Positions 1 to 7,376 of a stretch of 11,842 nucleotides of DNA are shown one piece after another; the first letter of the stretch is position 1, and each line of letters begins with the position of its first letter. Where the stretch lies: positions 1-11,842 of the forward strand of contig JAEKKE010000285.1 in NCBI GenBank assembly GCA_019510535.1. The letters are read 5' to 3'. A program made the translations under genes and the position numbers. Under the pieces are notes generated by a model. That model was not told where the DNA came from and did not search any database. It was given only the letters and a program-made list of their open reading frames with translations. This stretch comes from Acidobacteriota bacterium. GTDB lineage: Bacteria; Acidobacteriota; Terriglobia; Terriglobales; Acidobacteriaceae.

Positions 1-75
1 ATCGGCGAGCTGACGGATCCGACGCAATGGATGGTTCAACGGAATCCGCTCACTCAGACTCCCATAACTGAATAG
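1..75 (+). CDS. C-terminal end of an unidentified protein (partial)
   Basis: Frame 1 is open from the window edge to a TAG at 73-75 and gives 24 residues ending QRNPLTQTPITE. The composition is ordinary for a bacterial C-terminus. Frame 3 is also open to a TGA at 69-71, but its product is a Ser/Asp-rich string that looks less like protein. No start, domain or motif is visible, so no function can be given. If real, the gene converges with the efflux operon and its transcript would run into the repeat-rich spacer at 76-287. Confidence is limited because 25 open codons can occur by chance. Confidence 0.45.
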   Translation: MGELTDPTQWMVQRNPLTQTPITE

Positions 76-164
76 CTCGTCCTGACTCTCTTCATCACCA
101 CGCATATCCGCCTTCTAGCAGACTTGCCTGTTTAAATCTTAAAGTCTTTTTCAGCACCCTCTGA

Positions 165-202
165 AGCCCACGGCTCCCACCCGGTTCAAGCTTCGCCCGA
201 AT
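165..202 (-). repeat. Degenerate copy of a dispersed module, also at 7184-7221
   Basis: Read on the minus strand, these 38 bases match plus-strand 7184-7221 at 32 of 38 positions without gaps. A perfect 15-base core (GGGTGGGAGCCGTGG) is shared by 168-182 (reverse) and 7204-7218. Both copies lie just downstream of a gene's stop codon and in that gene's orientation: here about 85-120 bases after the outer-membrane channel gene, there after the AraC regulator gene. This suggests a 3'-flanking module. The hairpin half at 184-202 is decayed compared with the 7184 copy. Confidence 0.6.
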
Positions 203-223
203 CTCGCACCCATCGCTCTATCA

Positions 224-247
224 CCCCAACGAACAAGTCCGTCGGGG
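224..247 (-). terminator. Possible hairpin at the 3' end of the efflux operon
   Basis: On the minus strand CCCCGACG pairs with CGTTGGGG through eight pairs, one of them G-U, around an 8-base loop. It lies 40-64 bases after the stop codon of the last operon gene. The wobble exists only in RNA from the minus strand, which fits a role for the operon transcript. No U-tract follows, so it is at best a stabilising hairpin or a non-classical terminator. Confidence 0.3.
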
Positions 248-287
248 ACCCCGATTTGCGATGGATGGGGCACCCAGTGGATTGCTC

Positions 288-1754
288 TTAATTCTTCGGC
301 AGTTGTACTGAGTTCCAGCCTCCGCCGATGGCGATCTGCAATCCGACGCTCGCTACGATTCTGTCCGCGACCAGTCCGGCGGCGACACGCTCGTTGGAAA
401 GCTGAATCGTCTGGTTGGTCAGCACCTCGAGGTAGGGTGCAAGCCCGCGCTTGTATCGAAGGATAGTAAGCTCAGTCGAACGTTCGGCGCTGGCGACCGC
501 ACGTTGTTGCACCTGGGCTTCATCCGCCAGGATGCGCAGAGCCGAGAGCTGATCTTCCACGTCGCGGAAGGCCGAGAGGACCTGCTGCTGGTAGAGAGCC
601 GCCGCCTGTTCCCGCTGTGCCACTGCAGCCTGCACGTTTGCCTTCCTACGGCCTGCGTCGAAAAGAATCTCGCTCGCCGAAGGGCCTGCGTTCCACAGAG
701 TAGAGCCCGTATTCATCAGCGTAGTGATGTCGCTGCTCTCGACACCACCGTTCGCGCCCAGGGTGATGTTTGGGTAGTACGCTGCTTTCTGAACGCCAAT
801 CAGTGCGTTCGCGGCGGCGACGCGACGCTCGGCTGTGGCGATGTCCGGCCGGCGCTGCAACAGCTCTGAGGGGATACCGACAGGAACCGCGGGCGGATCA
901 CCGGCTAATGGTTTCTCGGCAAGTTTGTAAGTCTGTGCTGGAACCGCGATCAGAACGGCGATCGCATGCTCCAGCTTGGCGCGCTGCACGCCGAGATCGA
1001 TCAACTGCGCGCGCGTCTGTTCCAGTTGCGTCTTCGCCTGCTCGACATCGCTCTCCGACGCCAGGCCGCCCTTGCGGCGGTTCTCTGTCAGACCCAGTGT
1101 CTCTGTGTATGCATCTACGGTCGATTGCAGCAGCTTGGCCTGCAGATCGATCCCGCGGATCTGGAAGTAGGTCGCTGCAAGCGTTCCCTGCAGGCTGAGA
1201 CGCGTGTTCGCCAGGTCGGCGGCGGATGCCTGTGCGGTGGCGGACGCAGACTCAATCTGGCGGTGGACACGGCCCCAGATATCGGGTTCCCAGCTTACCG
1301 AGAGCGGAATCAGGAAGTCCCAGTAGTAGTTCGGGGCAGTCACCGGACGCAGCGGCCTATAGGATGAAATGCGATTACGCGTGGCCGAGGCTCCAATGGA
1401 CACGGAAGGAAAGAGTGCCGAGCGCACACTCTGCACCAGTGCATGCGACTGCTCGTATGCCTGCGAGGCGGCAACGATGCTCAGGTTCGCATTGGCGCAT
1501 TGCTCTTCCAGTTGGTCCAGAGTGGAGTCTCCGTAAACCGTCCACCATTGGCCGCGGCTCTTATCGTCGGCGGGGGTGGCGGTGGTCCAGTTACCTTTTG
1601 GCCCGCCATTGGCGCCGTTTTCCGAATAAGCCGGAGGAGCCTGCACTGCCGGCGCCTTGTAGGCAGGGCCGACCTTGCAGCCGCCCATACCCAGGCCCAT
1701 ACCCAGAACAGCGCCAAGCATTCCTACGGCAGCCAGATTTGCCCTGCGTGTCAC
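288..1754 (-). CDS. RND efflux outer-membrane channel lipoprotein (NodT/OprM family)
   Basis: This is the outer-membrane exit duct of a tripartite RND pump. It should form a trimeric beta-barrel with a periplasmic alpha-helical tunnel that receives substrate from the adaptor and permease. At 488 residues it is full length for the family. A lipoprotein signal is clear: basic start (MTRR), hydrophobic Gly/Met-rich segment and a lipobox MGGC with Cys26, followed by the typical KVGPAY. Two outer-membrane-factor repeats are recognisable, with WEPDIWGRV at 155-163 in the first and LLQRRPDI at 298-305 opening the second, followed by an AANALIG.....YYPNITL pattern. The start is GTG; a GGGAGG Shine-Dalgarno lies 6 bases upstream, inside the end of the adaptor gene. 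The start overlaps the adaptor stop as GTGA, so translation is probably coupled. It is the last gene of the operon. The substrate cannot be inferred. Confidence 0.95.
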   Translation of the reverse strand: MTRRANLAAVGMLGAVLGMGLGMGGCKVGPAYKAPAVQAPPAYSENGANGGPKGNWTTATPADDKSRGQWWTVYGDSTLDQLEEQCANANLSIVAASQAYEQSHALVQSVRSALFPSVSIGASATRNRISSYRPLRPVTAPNYYWDFLIPLSVSWEPDIWGRVHRQIESASATAQASAADLANTRLSLQGTLAATYFQIRGIDLQAKLLQSTVDAYTETLGLTENRRKGGLASESDVEQAKTQLEQTRAQLIDLGVQRAKLEHAIAVLIAVPAQTYKLAEKPLAGDPPAVPVGIPSELLQRRPDIATAERRVAAANALIGVQKAAYYPNITLGANGGVESSDITTLMNTGSTLWNAGPSASEILFDAGRRKANVQAAVAQREQAAALYQQQVLSAFRDVEDQLSALRILADEAQVQQRAVASAERSTELTILRYKRGLAPYLEVLTNQTIQLSNERVAAGLVADRIVASVGLQIAIGGGWNSVQLPKN

Positions 1755-2995
1755 TTGGCGCCTCCCGCGTTGTTCTGCTTTGGCACGACAACACGAACGA
1801 CATCGCCTTCCGCGAGTGAGTCCTGGGGATTGGAGACAACCTTCTGGTCTTCTCGCAGGCCGCTCAGAACTTCTACGTTGGCTCCGAAGTCACGGCCGGT
1901 GGTGACTTGCACCATGTGGACCTTATTCTGCGCATCGACAGTGGCTACCTGTTGTCCGTCCGCGTTAAGAATGAGCGCGGTTACAGGAATGAGCAGCACT
2001 GGGATCTCGCCATTCGACTTCAGATGAACTTCCGTGTAGCTTCCGGGCAGCAACTCTCCGGTTTTGTTGTCGACATCCACTTCCACGAGCAACGTTCGCG
2101 TGCCGGGATCAACGGCGCTGGCGGTACGTACAAGCTTTCCTGTAAAGGTCTTTCCCGGATACTGAGGCAGTGTCAGCGAGGCGGTCATGCCAACGACGGC
2201 ATCGGGCGTGTACATCTGGGGAACGTTCACGAAGACGCGCATCTTGCGTATATCTGACAGGTCAAAGACCTGCCGGCTGACAACATTGGTTCCAGCGCCC
2301 GCGGTCACGGTGCTTCCCGTTGCCGTGATCAGTTGCCCCACATCCAGGTTGCGAGCCGTGATCACACCATCGAAGGGAGCAATGATGCGCTCAAAGCCAA
2401 CCAGCTCCTGCAGCCTGCGCACATTAGCCTCGGCAGACTGCACCGCGGCATTTCGCTGCTGAGTCACGCTCACTGCATTGTCGGTGTCCTGCTGCGAGAC
2501 GGCGTTGCTGGAGACGAGATCCTGATATCTGTCCGAGGTGACCTTCGCGATACTGGCATTCGTCTTCGCGCTTTCCAGATCGGCCTTCGCCTGTGCAAGC
2601 TGCTGGTCGAGCTCCGGAGTCTCGATGACTGCAAGCAGCTCGCCCTGCTTTACATGGGAACCGATGTCGTGTGTCCACGAACGAACGTAGCCGCTGGTTC
2701 TGGCATAGATCGGCGCCAGAGTGAACGCCTGCATATTGCCCGGAAGAACGATCTCTTTCCCCGCACCCTGCCGCTTGGGAGCGACCAGGTCTACGGTAGG
2801 CGCGGCGTTGGCTGCGGTGTATCTCTCCAGATCTTTATCGTCCTTGCCGCGTGTGAGCACACCCGCCACGGCGCCAATCACCAACAGCAGCAGGACGAGG
2901 ATCAGACCGAGGACGACGTTGCGGTAGCTCCCTTGCTGCGGGATCTGCTCCGGATGCTGCCCGCCACCGATTTCATTGTGCTTTGATTCGCTCAT
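1751..2995 (-). CDS. RND efflux periplasmic adaptor subunit (HlyD/AcrA-type membrane fusion protein)
   Basis: The adaptor bridges the inner-membrane permease and the outer-membrane channel. At 414 residues its domains follow the family order. An N-terminal inner-membrane anchor spans about 26-48 and lacks a lipobox. The first half of the lipoyl/barrel-sandwich domain is at about 99-126 (SGYVRSWTHDIGSHVKQGE). A helical hairpin, probably coiled coil and rich in Gln/Ala, covers about 127-198. The second lipoyl half is at about 203-225 (APFDGVITARNLDVGQLI). The beta-barrel begins near 243 (VFDLSDIRKMRVFVNVPQ), and a membrane-proximal domain runs to the C-terminus. The ATG overlaps the permease stop as ATGA, and only a weak GAG-type Shine-Dalgarno precedes it, so coupled translation is likely. 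No gap or missing block is visible here, unlike the permease. A transmembrane anchor instead of a lipid anchor is common in many phyla. Confidence 0.95.
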   Translation of the reverse strand: MSESKHNEIGGGQHPEQIPQQGSYRNVVLGLILVLLLLVIGAVAGVLTRGKDDKDLERYTAANAAPTVDLVAPKRQGAGKEIVLPGNMQAFTLAPIYARTSGYVRSWTHDIGSHVKQGELLAVIETPELDQQLAQAKADLESAKTNASIAKVTSDRYQDLVSSNAVSQQDTDNAVSVTQQRNAAVQSAEANVRRLQELVGFERIIAPFDGVITARNLDVGQLITATGSTVTAGAGTNVVSRQVFDLSDIRKMRVFVNVPQMYTPDAVVGMTASLTLPQYPGKTFTGKLVRTASAVDPGTRTLLVEVDVDNKTGELLPGSYTEVHLKSNGEIPVLLIPVTALILNADGQQVATVDAQNKVHMVQVTTGRDFGANVEVLSGLREDQKVVSNPQDSLAEGDVVRVVVPKQNNAGGAK

Positions 2996-5900
2996 ATCTC
3001 ACTCTCGTCCAGCGTTGCTTCCACCGCTGGCTTGTCGTTGCGATGCATGAAGGAGAAGAACATTGGAACGAAGGTCAACGTTCCGAAGGTCGCCAGCAGC
3101 AGGCCACCGATGACGGCGCGGCCAAGCGGTGCATTCTGCTCACCACCGTCTCCAAGGCCAAGAGCCATTGGCACCATACCGATCATCATGGCGAGGGCCG
3201 TCATCAGAACCGGCCGGAAGCGTGTAAAGCCTGCCTGCAGCGCGGCGGCGCGCGAGTTCTCTCCCGCAATCATCTGATCCTTGGCGAAGCTGATCATCAG
3301 AATTGAGTTTGCTGTCGCGACACCCATGCACATGATCGATCCGGTCAGGGCAGGAACGCTGAGATGGGTGTGCGTCAGGAAGAGGAACCACACGATACCG
3401 CAAAGCGCGCCAGGCAATGCGGAGATGATGATGAACGGATCGAGCCAGCTTTGGAAGTTGACGACTATCAGCGCATACACAAGGACAACGGAGAAGAGCA
3501 GGCCGAAGATGAGTCCTTCGAACGAGTCCTTCATCGTTTGAATCTGCCCGCGGATAAAGATCTGCGAACCGCGTGGAAGTTCTTTCTGGTGTTCTGCCAC
3601 GATCTGGTTGATGCGCTTGGCGACGCTTGCCAGGTCGGTGCCTTCCACCGCGCCATCAATGTCGATGACAGGACGTGCGTTGTAATGGCTTACGGTGCCT
3701 TGTTCGGTCCCGCGTTCGATAGAAGCAAGATTGCCCAGAATCTGCGGGTCCCGGCCGCTTCCATTCAACGCGATGGGGAAGTTCTGCAGATCCGAGAGGT
3801 TTTGTACCTTCGATTCCGGTGTCTGCACCGCGATGTTATAGCTGACGTGATTCTGAGGATTCAGATAGAAGGTCGGCGAGGTCTGGAAGCTTCCGCTCAG
3901 GCCGACCAGTACATTCTGCACCACGTCGCGCTCGCTGTATCCAACCTGCTGCGCGCGTGTGCGATCGACGTTCACCTTCCAGGTAGGAAGATTGAACGGC
4001 TGCTGGATGCGAAGATCGGTGGTTCCGGGGACGTGACGGATCTCCCGCATCAACGTCTCCGCGAACTGGCGGTTCTGAGCGACCTGCTGCCCAACGACCT
4101 GAATATCGAGCTGCGCAGGCAGGCCGAAGTTGAGAATCTGGCTGACCATGTCGGTCGGCAGATAGTAGAACTCGACACCGGGGAACTGCTGCAGCAGCTT
4201 CTCGCGTAGTTTCCTGGTGTAATCGCCGGTGGGATGATGATCTTCCGAGAGTGAGACCAGGATATCCGCATCAGCTGTGCCGACCGGGGCAGAGTTGGAG
4301 TAGCTGAGATTCAGTCCTGAGTAGGGAAGCCCGATGTTATCGATGATCGAGGTTAGCTCCGCCCCCGGAATCTCCCGGCGGATCAAGTCTTCCACGTGGT
4401 CGCAGAGCGCCGCGGTGTCTTCAATTCGGGTGCCGGTATGGCCCCGGAGGTGCAGCTTGAACTGACCGCCGTCGACATTCGGGAAGAAGTCCTGCCCCAG
4501 GAAGGGATAAAGCAGTGCGATCGATACGGCCCAGAACGCGACCATACCCAGCATGACAGGGACGCGATGATCGACACACAGATGCAACAGCTTCATGTAG
4601 CCGCTGCGCAGGTGTTCGAATCCTCGTTCGAATGCCTGGGACATCCGCGTGAAGATCGATCCCTTCTTTTGCGCATGTTCTTCGTGCGGCTTCAGAAGAT
4701 ACTTTGCCATCGTGGGAACGATGGTCCGCGAAAGGAAGTAAGAGGCCAGCATGGCGAAGACGACTGCTTCTGCCAAGGGAACGAAGAGGTACCTCGCGAC
4801 ACCGCCGAGGAAGAACATCGGCACGAAGACGATGCAGATGCAAAGTGTAGAGACGAAGGCCGGAACCGCGATCTGAGCGGCGCCGTCGAGAATCGCCTGT
4901 TCGACCTCCTTGCCTTCTTCGATATTGCGATTGATGTTCTCGATCTCTACGGTCGCGTCGTCTACCAGGATTCCGACGGCAAGGGCGAGTCCGCCCAGCG
5001 TCATGATGTTGATGGTTTCACCCAGGGCGGCGAGCATCAGCAGGGAACAGATGATAGAGAGCGGAATCGAAACCGCGATGATGATCGTCGAGCGCCAGCT
5101 CCCCAGGAAGACCAGGATCATGATGGCGGTGAGGGCCGCAGCGATGACCGCCTCACGAACGACGCCACTGATGGCCCCACGGACAAATGCACGGATGTTG
5201 GAGATGATATCCAGCGTGGAGCTCTTACCGATCTTCTGAATGGTCATGAGCGTTGCGCGCTGGCCATCGACACGCACGATATTGGTCTGCGGCGGGAACC
5301 CGTCGCGTACGTTGCCGATATCGCGGATGTAGATGGTGGCCCCGTTGGCCGTCTTGATGGGCAGATTGTTCAGCCCCTCGATCGTTGAGGGAGCGCTGTT
5401 GGTCTCCACCTGGTAATCCAGGTGGCCCATCTTCACATCGCCGGCCGGCAGGATAATGCTTTGCTGGGCGATGGTGTTTACCACATCCGCCGCCGATACC
5501 CCGAACGACTGCATCTTCTGCGTATCGAGATCGACCTGAACCTGGCGCTGCTTTCCGCCGTAGGGGTACGGCATCTGCGCTCCCTGCACCGTAGCGAGCT
5601 GCGTACGGATGAAGTTCAGGCCGAAGTCGTTCAGTTGCTGTTCGGTCAGCCCTTGTCCCGACAGGCCAAGCTGCAGGACAGGAACGCTCGATGCGCTGTA
5701 CTGAATGACAAGCGGAGGAGTCGTACCCTGCGGGAACTGGCGAAGCGCTGTCTGGGAGACTGCCGTCACCTGCGCCACCGCCTGAGCAATGTTCACATTC
5801 GAGTGAAAGAAGATCTTGACGACCGAGACGCCATTCAACGTCTGCGACTCGGTGTGATCGATGTCGTTCACCGTGGTGGTCAGGTTTCGCTCGAACGTCA

Positions 5901-6093
5901 CCACGATGCGATCGCTTAACTGCTCGGGCGAGAGGCCGGAGTAGTTCCAGATGACAGAGACCACCGGGATGTCGATATTCGGAAAGATATCGACCGGCGT
6001 CCGCATCATCATGACCGGGCCAAGAATAAACAGCAGCAACGACAGCACCACGAAGGTATAGGGGCGTCGGAGCGCAAGGCGAACAATCCACAT
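2992..6093 (-). CDS. RND efflux permease (AcrB/HAE1 family), with an apparent ~23-residue internal gap
   Basis: This is the proton-driven inner-membrane pump subunit, the first gene of the operon. It has 1033 residues; family members usually have about 1040-1060. TM1 is near residues 10-30, then the first porter domain, the TM2-6 block, a second periplasmic domain and a C-terminal TM block, for 12 TMs overall. The paired TM4 aspartates of the proton relay are present (ILVDDATVE, D378-D379), and so is the TM11 arginine (R958, in TRFRPVLMT). The TM10 lysine of AcrB is Ala928 here (GVATANSIL), a form I recall in related permeases. At residues 300-306 the text runs from STLDIISNIRA directly to FVRGAISG. 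Relatives have about 23 more residues here, forming the last porter strand before TM2. A GAGGG Shine-Dalgarno (6101-6105) lies 7 bases before the ATG. Efflux of hydrophobic or amphiphilic compounds is expected; whether this copy works is open. Confidence 0.95.
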   Translation of the reverse strand: MWIVRLALRRPYTFVVLSLLLFILGPVMMMRTPVDIFPNIDIPVVSVIWNYSGLSPEQLSDRIVVTFERNLTTTVNDIDHTESQTLNGVSVVKIFFHSNVNIAQAVAQVTAVSQTALRQFPQGTTPPLVIQYSASSVPVLQLGLSGQGLTEQQLNDFGLNFIRTQLATVQGAQMPYPYGGKQRQVQVDLDTQKMQSFGVSAADVVNTIAQQSIILPAGDVKMGHLDYQVETNSAPSTIEGLNNLPIKTANGATIYIRDIGNVRDGFPPQTNIVRVDGQRATLMTIQKIGKSSTLDIISNIRAFVRGAISGVVREAVIAAALTAIMILVFLGSWRSTIIIAVSIPLSIICSLLMLAALGETINIMTLGGLALAVGILVDDATVEIENINRNIEEGKEVEQAILDGAAQIAVPAFVSTLCICIVFVPMFFLGGVARYLFVPLAEAVVFAMLASYFLSRTIVPTMAKYLLKPHEEHAQKKGSIFTRMSQAFERGFEHLRSGYMKLLHLCVDHRVPVMLGMVAFWAVSIALLYPFLGQDFFPNVDGGQFKLHLRGHTGTRIEDTAALCDHVEDLIRREIPGAELTSIIDNIGLPYSGLNLSYSNSAPVGTADADILVSLSEDHHPTGDYTRKLREKLLQQFPGVEFYYLPTDMVSQILNFGLPAQLDIQVVGQQVAQNRQFAETLMREIRHVPGTTDLRIQQPFNLPTWKVNVDRTRAQQVGYSERDVVQNVLVGLSGSFQTSPTFYLNPQNHVSYNIAVQTPESKVQNLSDLQNFPIALNGSGRDPQILGNLASIERGTEQGTVSHYNARPVIDIDGAVEGTDLASVAKRINQIVAEHQKELPRGSQIFIRGQIQTMKDSFEGLIFGLLFSVVLVYALIVVNFQSWLDPFIIISALPGALCGIVWFLFLTHTHLSVPALTGSIMCMGVATANSILMISFAKDQMIAGENSRAAALQAGFTRFRPVLMTALAMMIGMVPMALGLGDGGEQNAPLGRAVIGGLLLATFGTLTFVPMFFSFMHRNDKPAVEATLDESEI

Positions 6094-6290
6094 TGGGGGT
6101 CCCTCAAATGTGCAGTTTATGGGTCGCGTCTGGCGACAGTCTCACAGAATCATGCGACTTTATGCCCGGGCTGCAGTCTCAATGGGAAGACGCATCCGCG
6201 TGCCATCTGGTTTGAGCTAAATTCTTTGGATCGAAACGGTTTAGCGGGTCATCTAACTAAGTTACTGTGGGAGGGAGCGGCCGGTTGCCT
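6094..6290. promoter_or_regulatory. Divergent promoter region between pump operon and AraC regulator
   Basis: These 197 bp must hold promoters for both directions. No strong sigma70 pair stands out on either strand. Candidate operator elements are: a direct repeat CAGTCTCA at 6137-6144 and 6174-6181 (37-bp period); an inverted repeat GTCGC/GCGAC at 6123-6127 and 6133-6137; and an 11-base palindrome TAACTAAGTTA at 6254-6264, close to the regulator's start. The minus-strand GAGGG at 6101-6105 is the permease Shine-Dalgarno. The divergent layout is typical of a local regulator and its target. Which element is bound, if any, is inference. Confidence 0.55.
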
Positions 6291-7154
6291 ATGTTCCAGA
6301 CAATAACAGCCTCTCATGAATCACTGACGTCCGTCATTGCTCCGGGGCCCGCAAGGGTTCTGTTCACCAGCCGGGAAATCGATTTTCCTGAGCCGGTATT
6401 GATGGAGCGGTACGTCTGTGAGCCGGGAGAACGAGTCGAAGCCCAACTGGATGCCCATATCGTCTCCATGCATCTGGCGCGTTCTACGGTGTTCGAGCAA
6501 CGCACACCATTGGGCCGGTTCAGAAACATCGTAAAGTCAGAGGGCGCAATCACCCTGTTCCCGGCGGGCCGGATTACGGAGGTAAAGGTGAAGGGGCCGG
6601 CGGAGTTTGCCTACTGTGCCTTCGCGCCGGAGTACATGCAGCAGGTCATGGAAGAAGAGTTCAGCGGACGCGCGATCCCGCTGCACATTCGCACCAACCT
6701 TCACGACATCCGGCTGCGCCAGCTCTTCGAAAGGCTCATCGAGCTCCTGCAGAGTGGCGCTCCCTGCGGCCGGCTTTATGTAGATTCACTCACGCACGAG
6801 CTTGCAATCCGCTCTCTCGAACTGCATGCGGAGCGAGCCTCAGCCTACCGGGAGAAGATCTCTGCTCTGCCACCGTATATCTTCCGCCGGGTTGCAGAGA
6901 TGCTTCGCGCCAATCTACATGAGCGGATCCGGCTCAGCGATCTGGCAGAGCTGTGTGGTTACAGCAGAGCCCATTTCCTCCGCATGTTCCAGGTCACTAC
7001 CGGTCTTACGCCGTATGAATACCACATGCAGATGCGCATCCAGCATGCGATGACGCTGGCCGCGGCATGTGGCTTCTCCAGCCAGTCGCATCTCGCAAGT
7101 GTCTTCAAGAAGCGTATGGGCACAACGCCGTCAGAGTTCAGGCGTCAGTTGTGA
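6291..7154 (+). CDS. AraC-family transcriptional regulator, with an apparent 11-residue gap in the DNA-binding domain
   Basis: This is a DNA-binding regulator, probably of the divergent efflux operon. From the ATG at 6291 it has 287 residues. About 190 N-terminal residues form an effector/cupin-like region without a recognisable ligand motif. The C-terminal AraC domain starts near YIFRRVAEMLRANL. The first helix-turn-helix is LSDLAELCGYSRAHFLRMF; the second ends in ACGFSSQSHLASVFKKRMG followed by TPSEFRR. The two helix-turn-helix glycines (GYS and GFS) are 38 residues apart; in the family they are usually about 49 apart. The missing residues would be the end of the linker helix and the first helix of the second motif (junction near L256-A257). 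Start choice: GGGAGGGAG at 6269-6277 is well spaced for a TTG at 6285 and rather far from ATG 6291; a GTG at 6267 is in frame but has no Shine-Dalgarno. Family identity is firm; DNA binding may be impaired. Confidence 0.92.
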   Translation: MFQTITASHESLTSVIAPGPARVLFTSREIDFPEPVLMERYVCEPGERVEAQLDAHIVSMHLARSTVFEQRTPLGRFRNIVKSEGAITLFPAGRITEVKVKGPAEFAYCAFAPEYMQQVMEEEFSGRAIPLHIRTNLHDIRLRQLFERLIELLQSGAPCGRLYVDSLTHELAIRSLELHAERASAYREKISALPPYIFRRVAEMLRANLHERIRLSDLAELCGYSRAHFLRMFQVTTGLTPYEYHMQMRIQHAMTLAAACGFSSQSHLASVFKKRMGTTPSEFRRQL

Positions 7155-7159
7155 GTGTG

Positions 7160-7185
7160 ATACTCATCGCGACCGCGATGAGTAT
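7160..7185 (+). terminator. Strong hairpin just after the AraC regulator gene
   Basis: ATACTCATCGCG (7160-7171) and CGCGATGAGTAT (7174-7185) are perfectly complementary, giving an 11-bp stem with a GACC loop, five bases after the stop codon. No T-run follows. A second hairpin (ATTCGAG 7184-7190 with CTCGAAT 7196-7202, loop CGTAG) overlaps its 3' edge. The pair could end or stabilise the transcript, or be the first modules of the repeat cluster that continues to 7316. Confidence 0.5.
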
Positions 7186-7221
7186 TCGAGCGTAGCTCGA
7201 ATGGGGTGGGAGCCGTGGACT
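7184..7221 (+). repeat. Dispersed repeat module with intact hairpin; second copy of 165-202
   Basis: The module consists of a 7-bp hairpin (ATTCGAG/CTCGAAT) followed by the core GGGTGGGAGCCGTGG at 7204-7218. It matches the reverse complement of 165-202 at 32 of 38 positions. The hairpin is intact here and partly decayed in the other copy. It lies between the regulator's terminator-like hairpin and the three-hairpin repeat at 7226-7316, so the whole regulator-hydrolase gap is built from palindromic modules. Confidence 0.6.
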
Positions 7222-7225
7222 GGAT

Positions 7226-7316
7226 AGCGCTGAAGGCGCGTTCTATACCAGCCTGGGGCAACGTCCCAGGGTTAGCTGCCCACAAGGTATTAAAGGGCTG
7301 AAGGCCCGCTCTATAG
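7226..7316 (+). repeat. Three-hairpin dispersed repeat, copy A
   Basis: Copy A of a ~90-bp element. In order it has hairpin 1 (GCGCTGAAGGCGC), a TTCTATACC spacer, hairpin 2 (CCTGGGGCAACGTCCCAGG), a variable middle, hairpin 3 (GGGCTGAAGGCCC) and a terminal CTATAG. The first 38 bases are identical to copy B at 8398-8435. The T at 7264 turns one G-C pair of hairpin 2 into G-U. The element lies in the sense orientation downstream of the regulator gene and on the 3' side of the hydrolase gene. Confidence 0.9.
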
Positions 7317-7376
7317 TTCCCAAGTTAGTAGCAGAAGAAGGATTCCATCTTGGAAAGGAACTATGGCACCCACCAA

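Larger units (their letters stand above)
76..287. other. Intergenic spacer between convergent genes
   Basis: No coding potential was seen. The spacer holds a degenerate dispersed-repeat module (165-202), an imperfect hairpin (224-247) and a 7-bp inverted repeat pairing 210-216 with 258-264. An AT-rich stretch at 130-152 ends in a T run but has only a tiny palindrome ahead of it, so it is not a convincing terminator for the plus-strand gene. A short hairpin (TTCAG at 150-154 with CTGAA at 161-165) lies next to the repeat module and may belong to it. Confidence 0.6.

Noticed and set aside
125..155. AT-rich stretch ending in a T-run as a terminator for the first plus-strand gene
   Set aside because: No stable GC-rich stem precedes the T-run; only a 3-4 bp palindrome is present.
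2992..6093. Pump operon as a heavy-metal (CusA/CzcA) system
   Set aside because: The permease motifs fit the hydrophobe/amphiphile group better, and I see no methionine or histidine metal-binding cluster in the adaptor and no metal-type regulator nearby.
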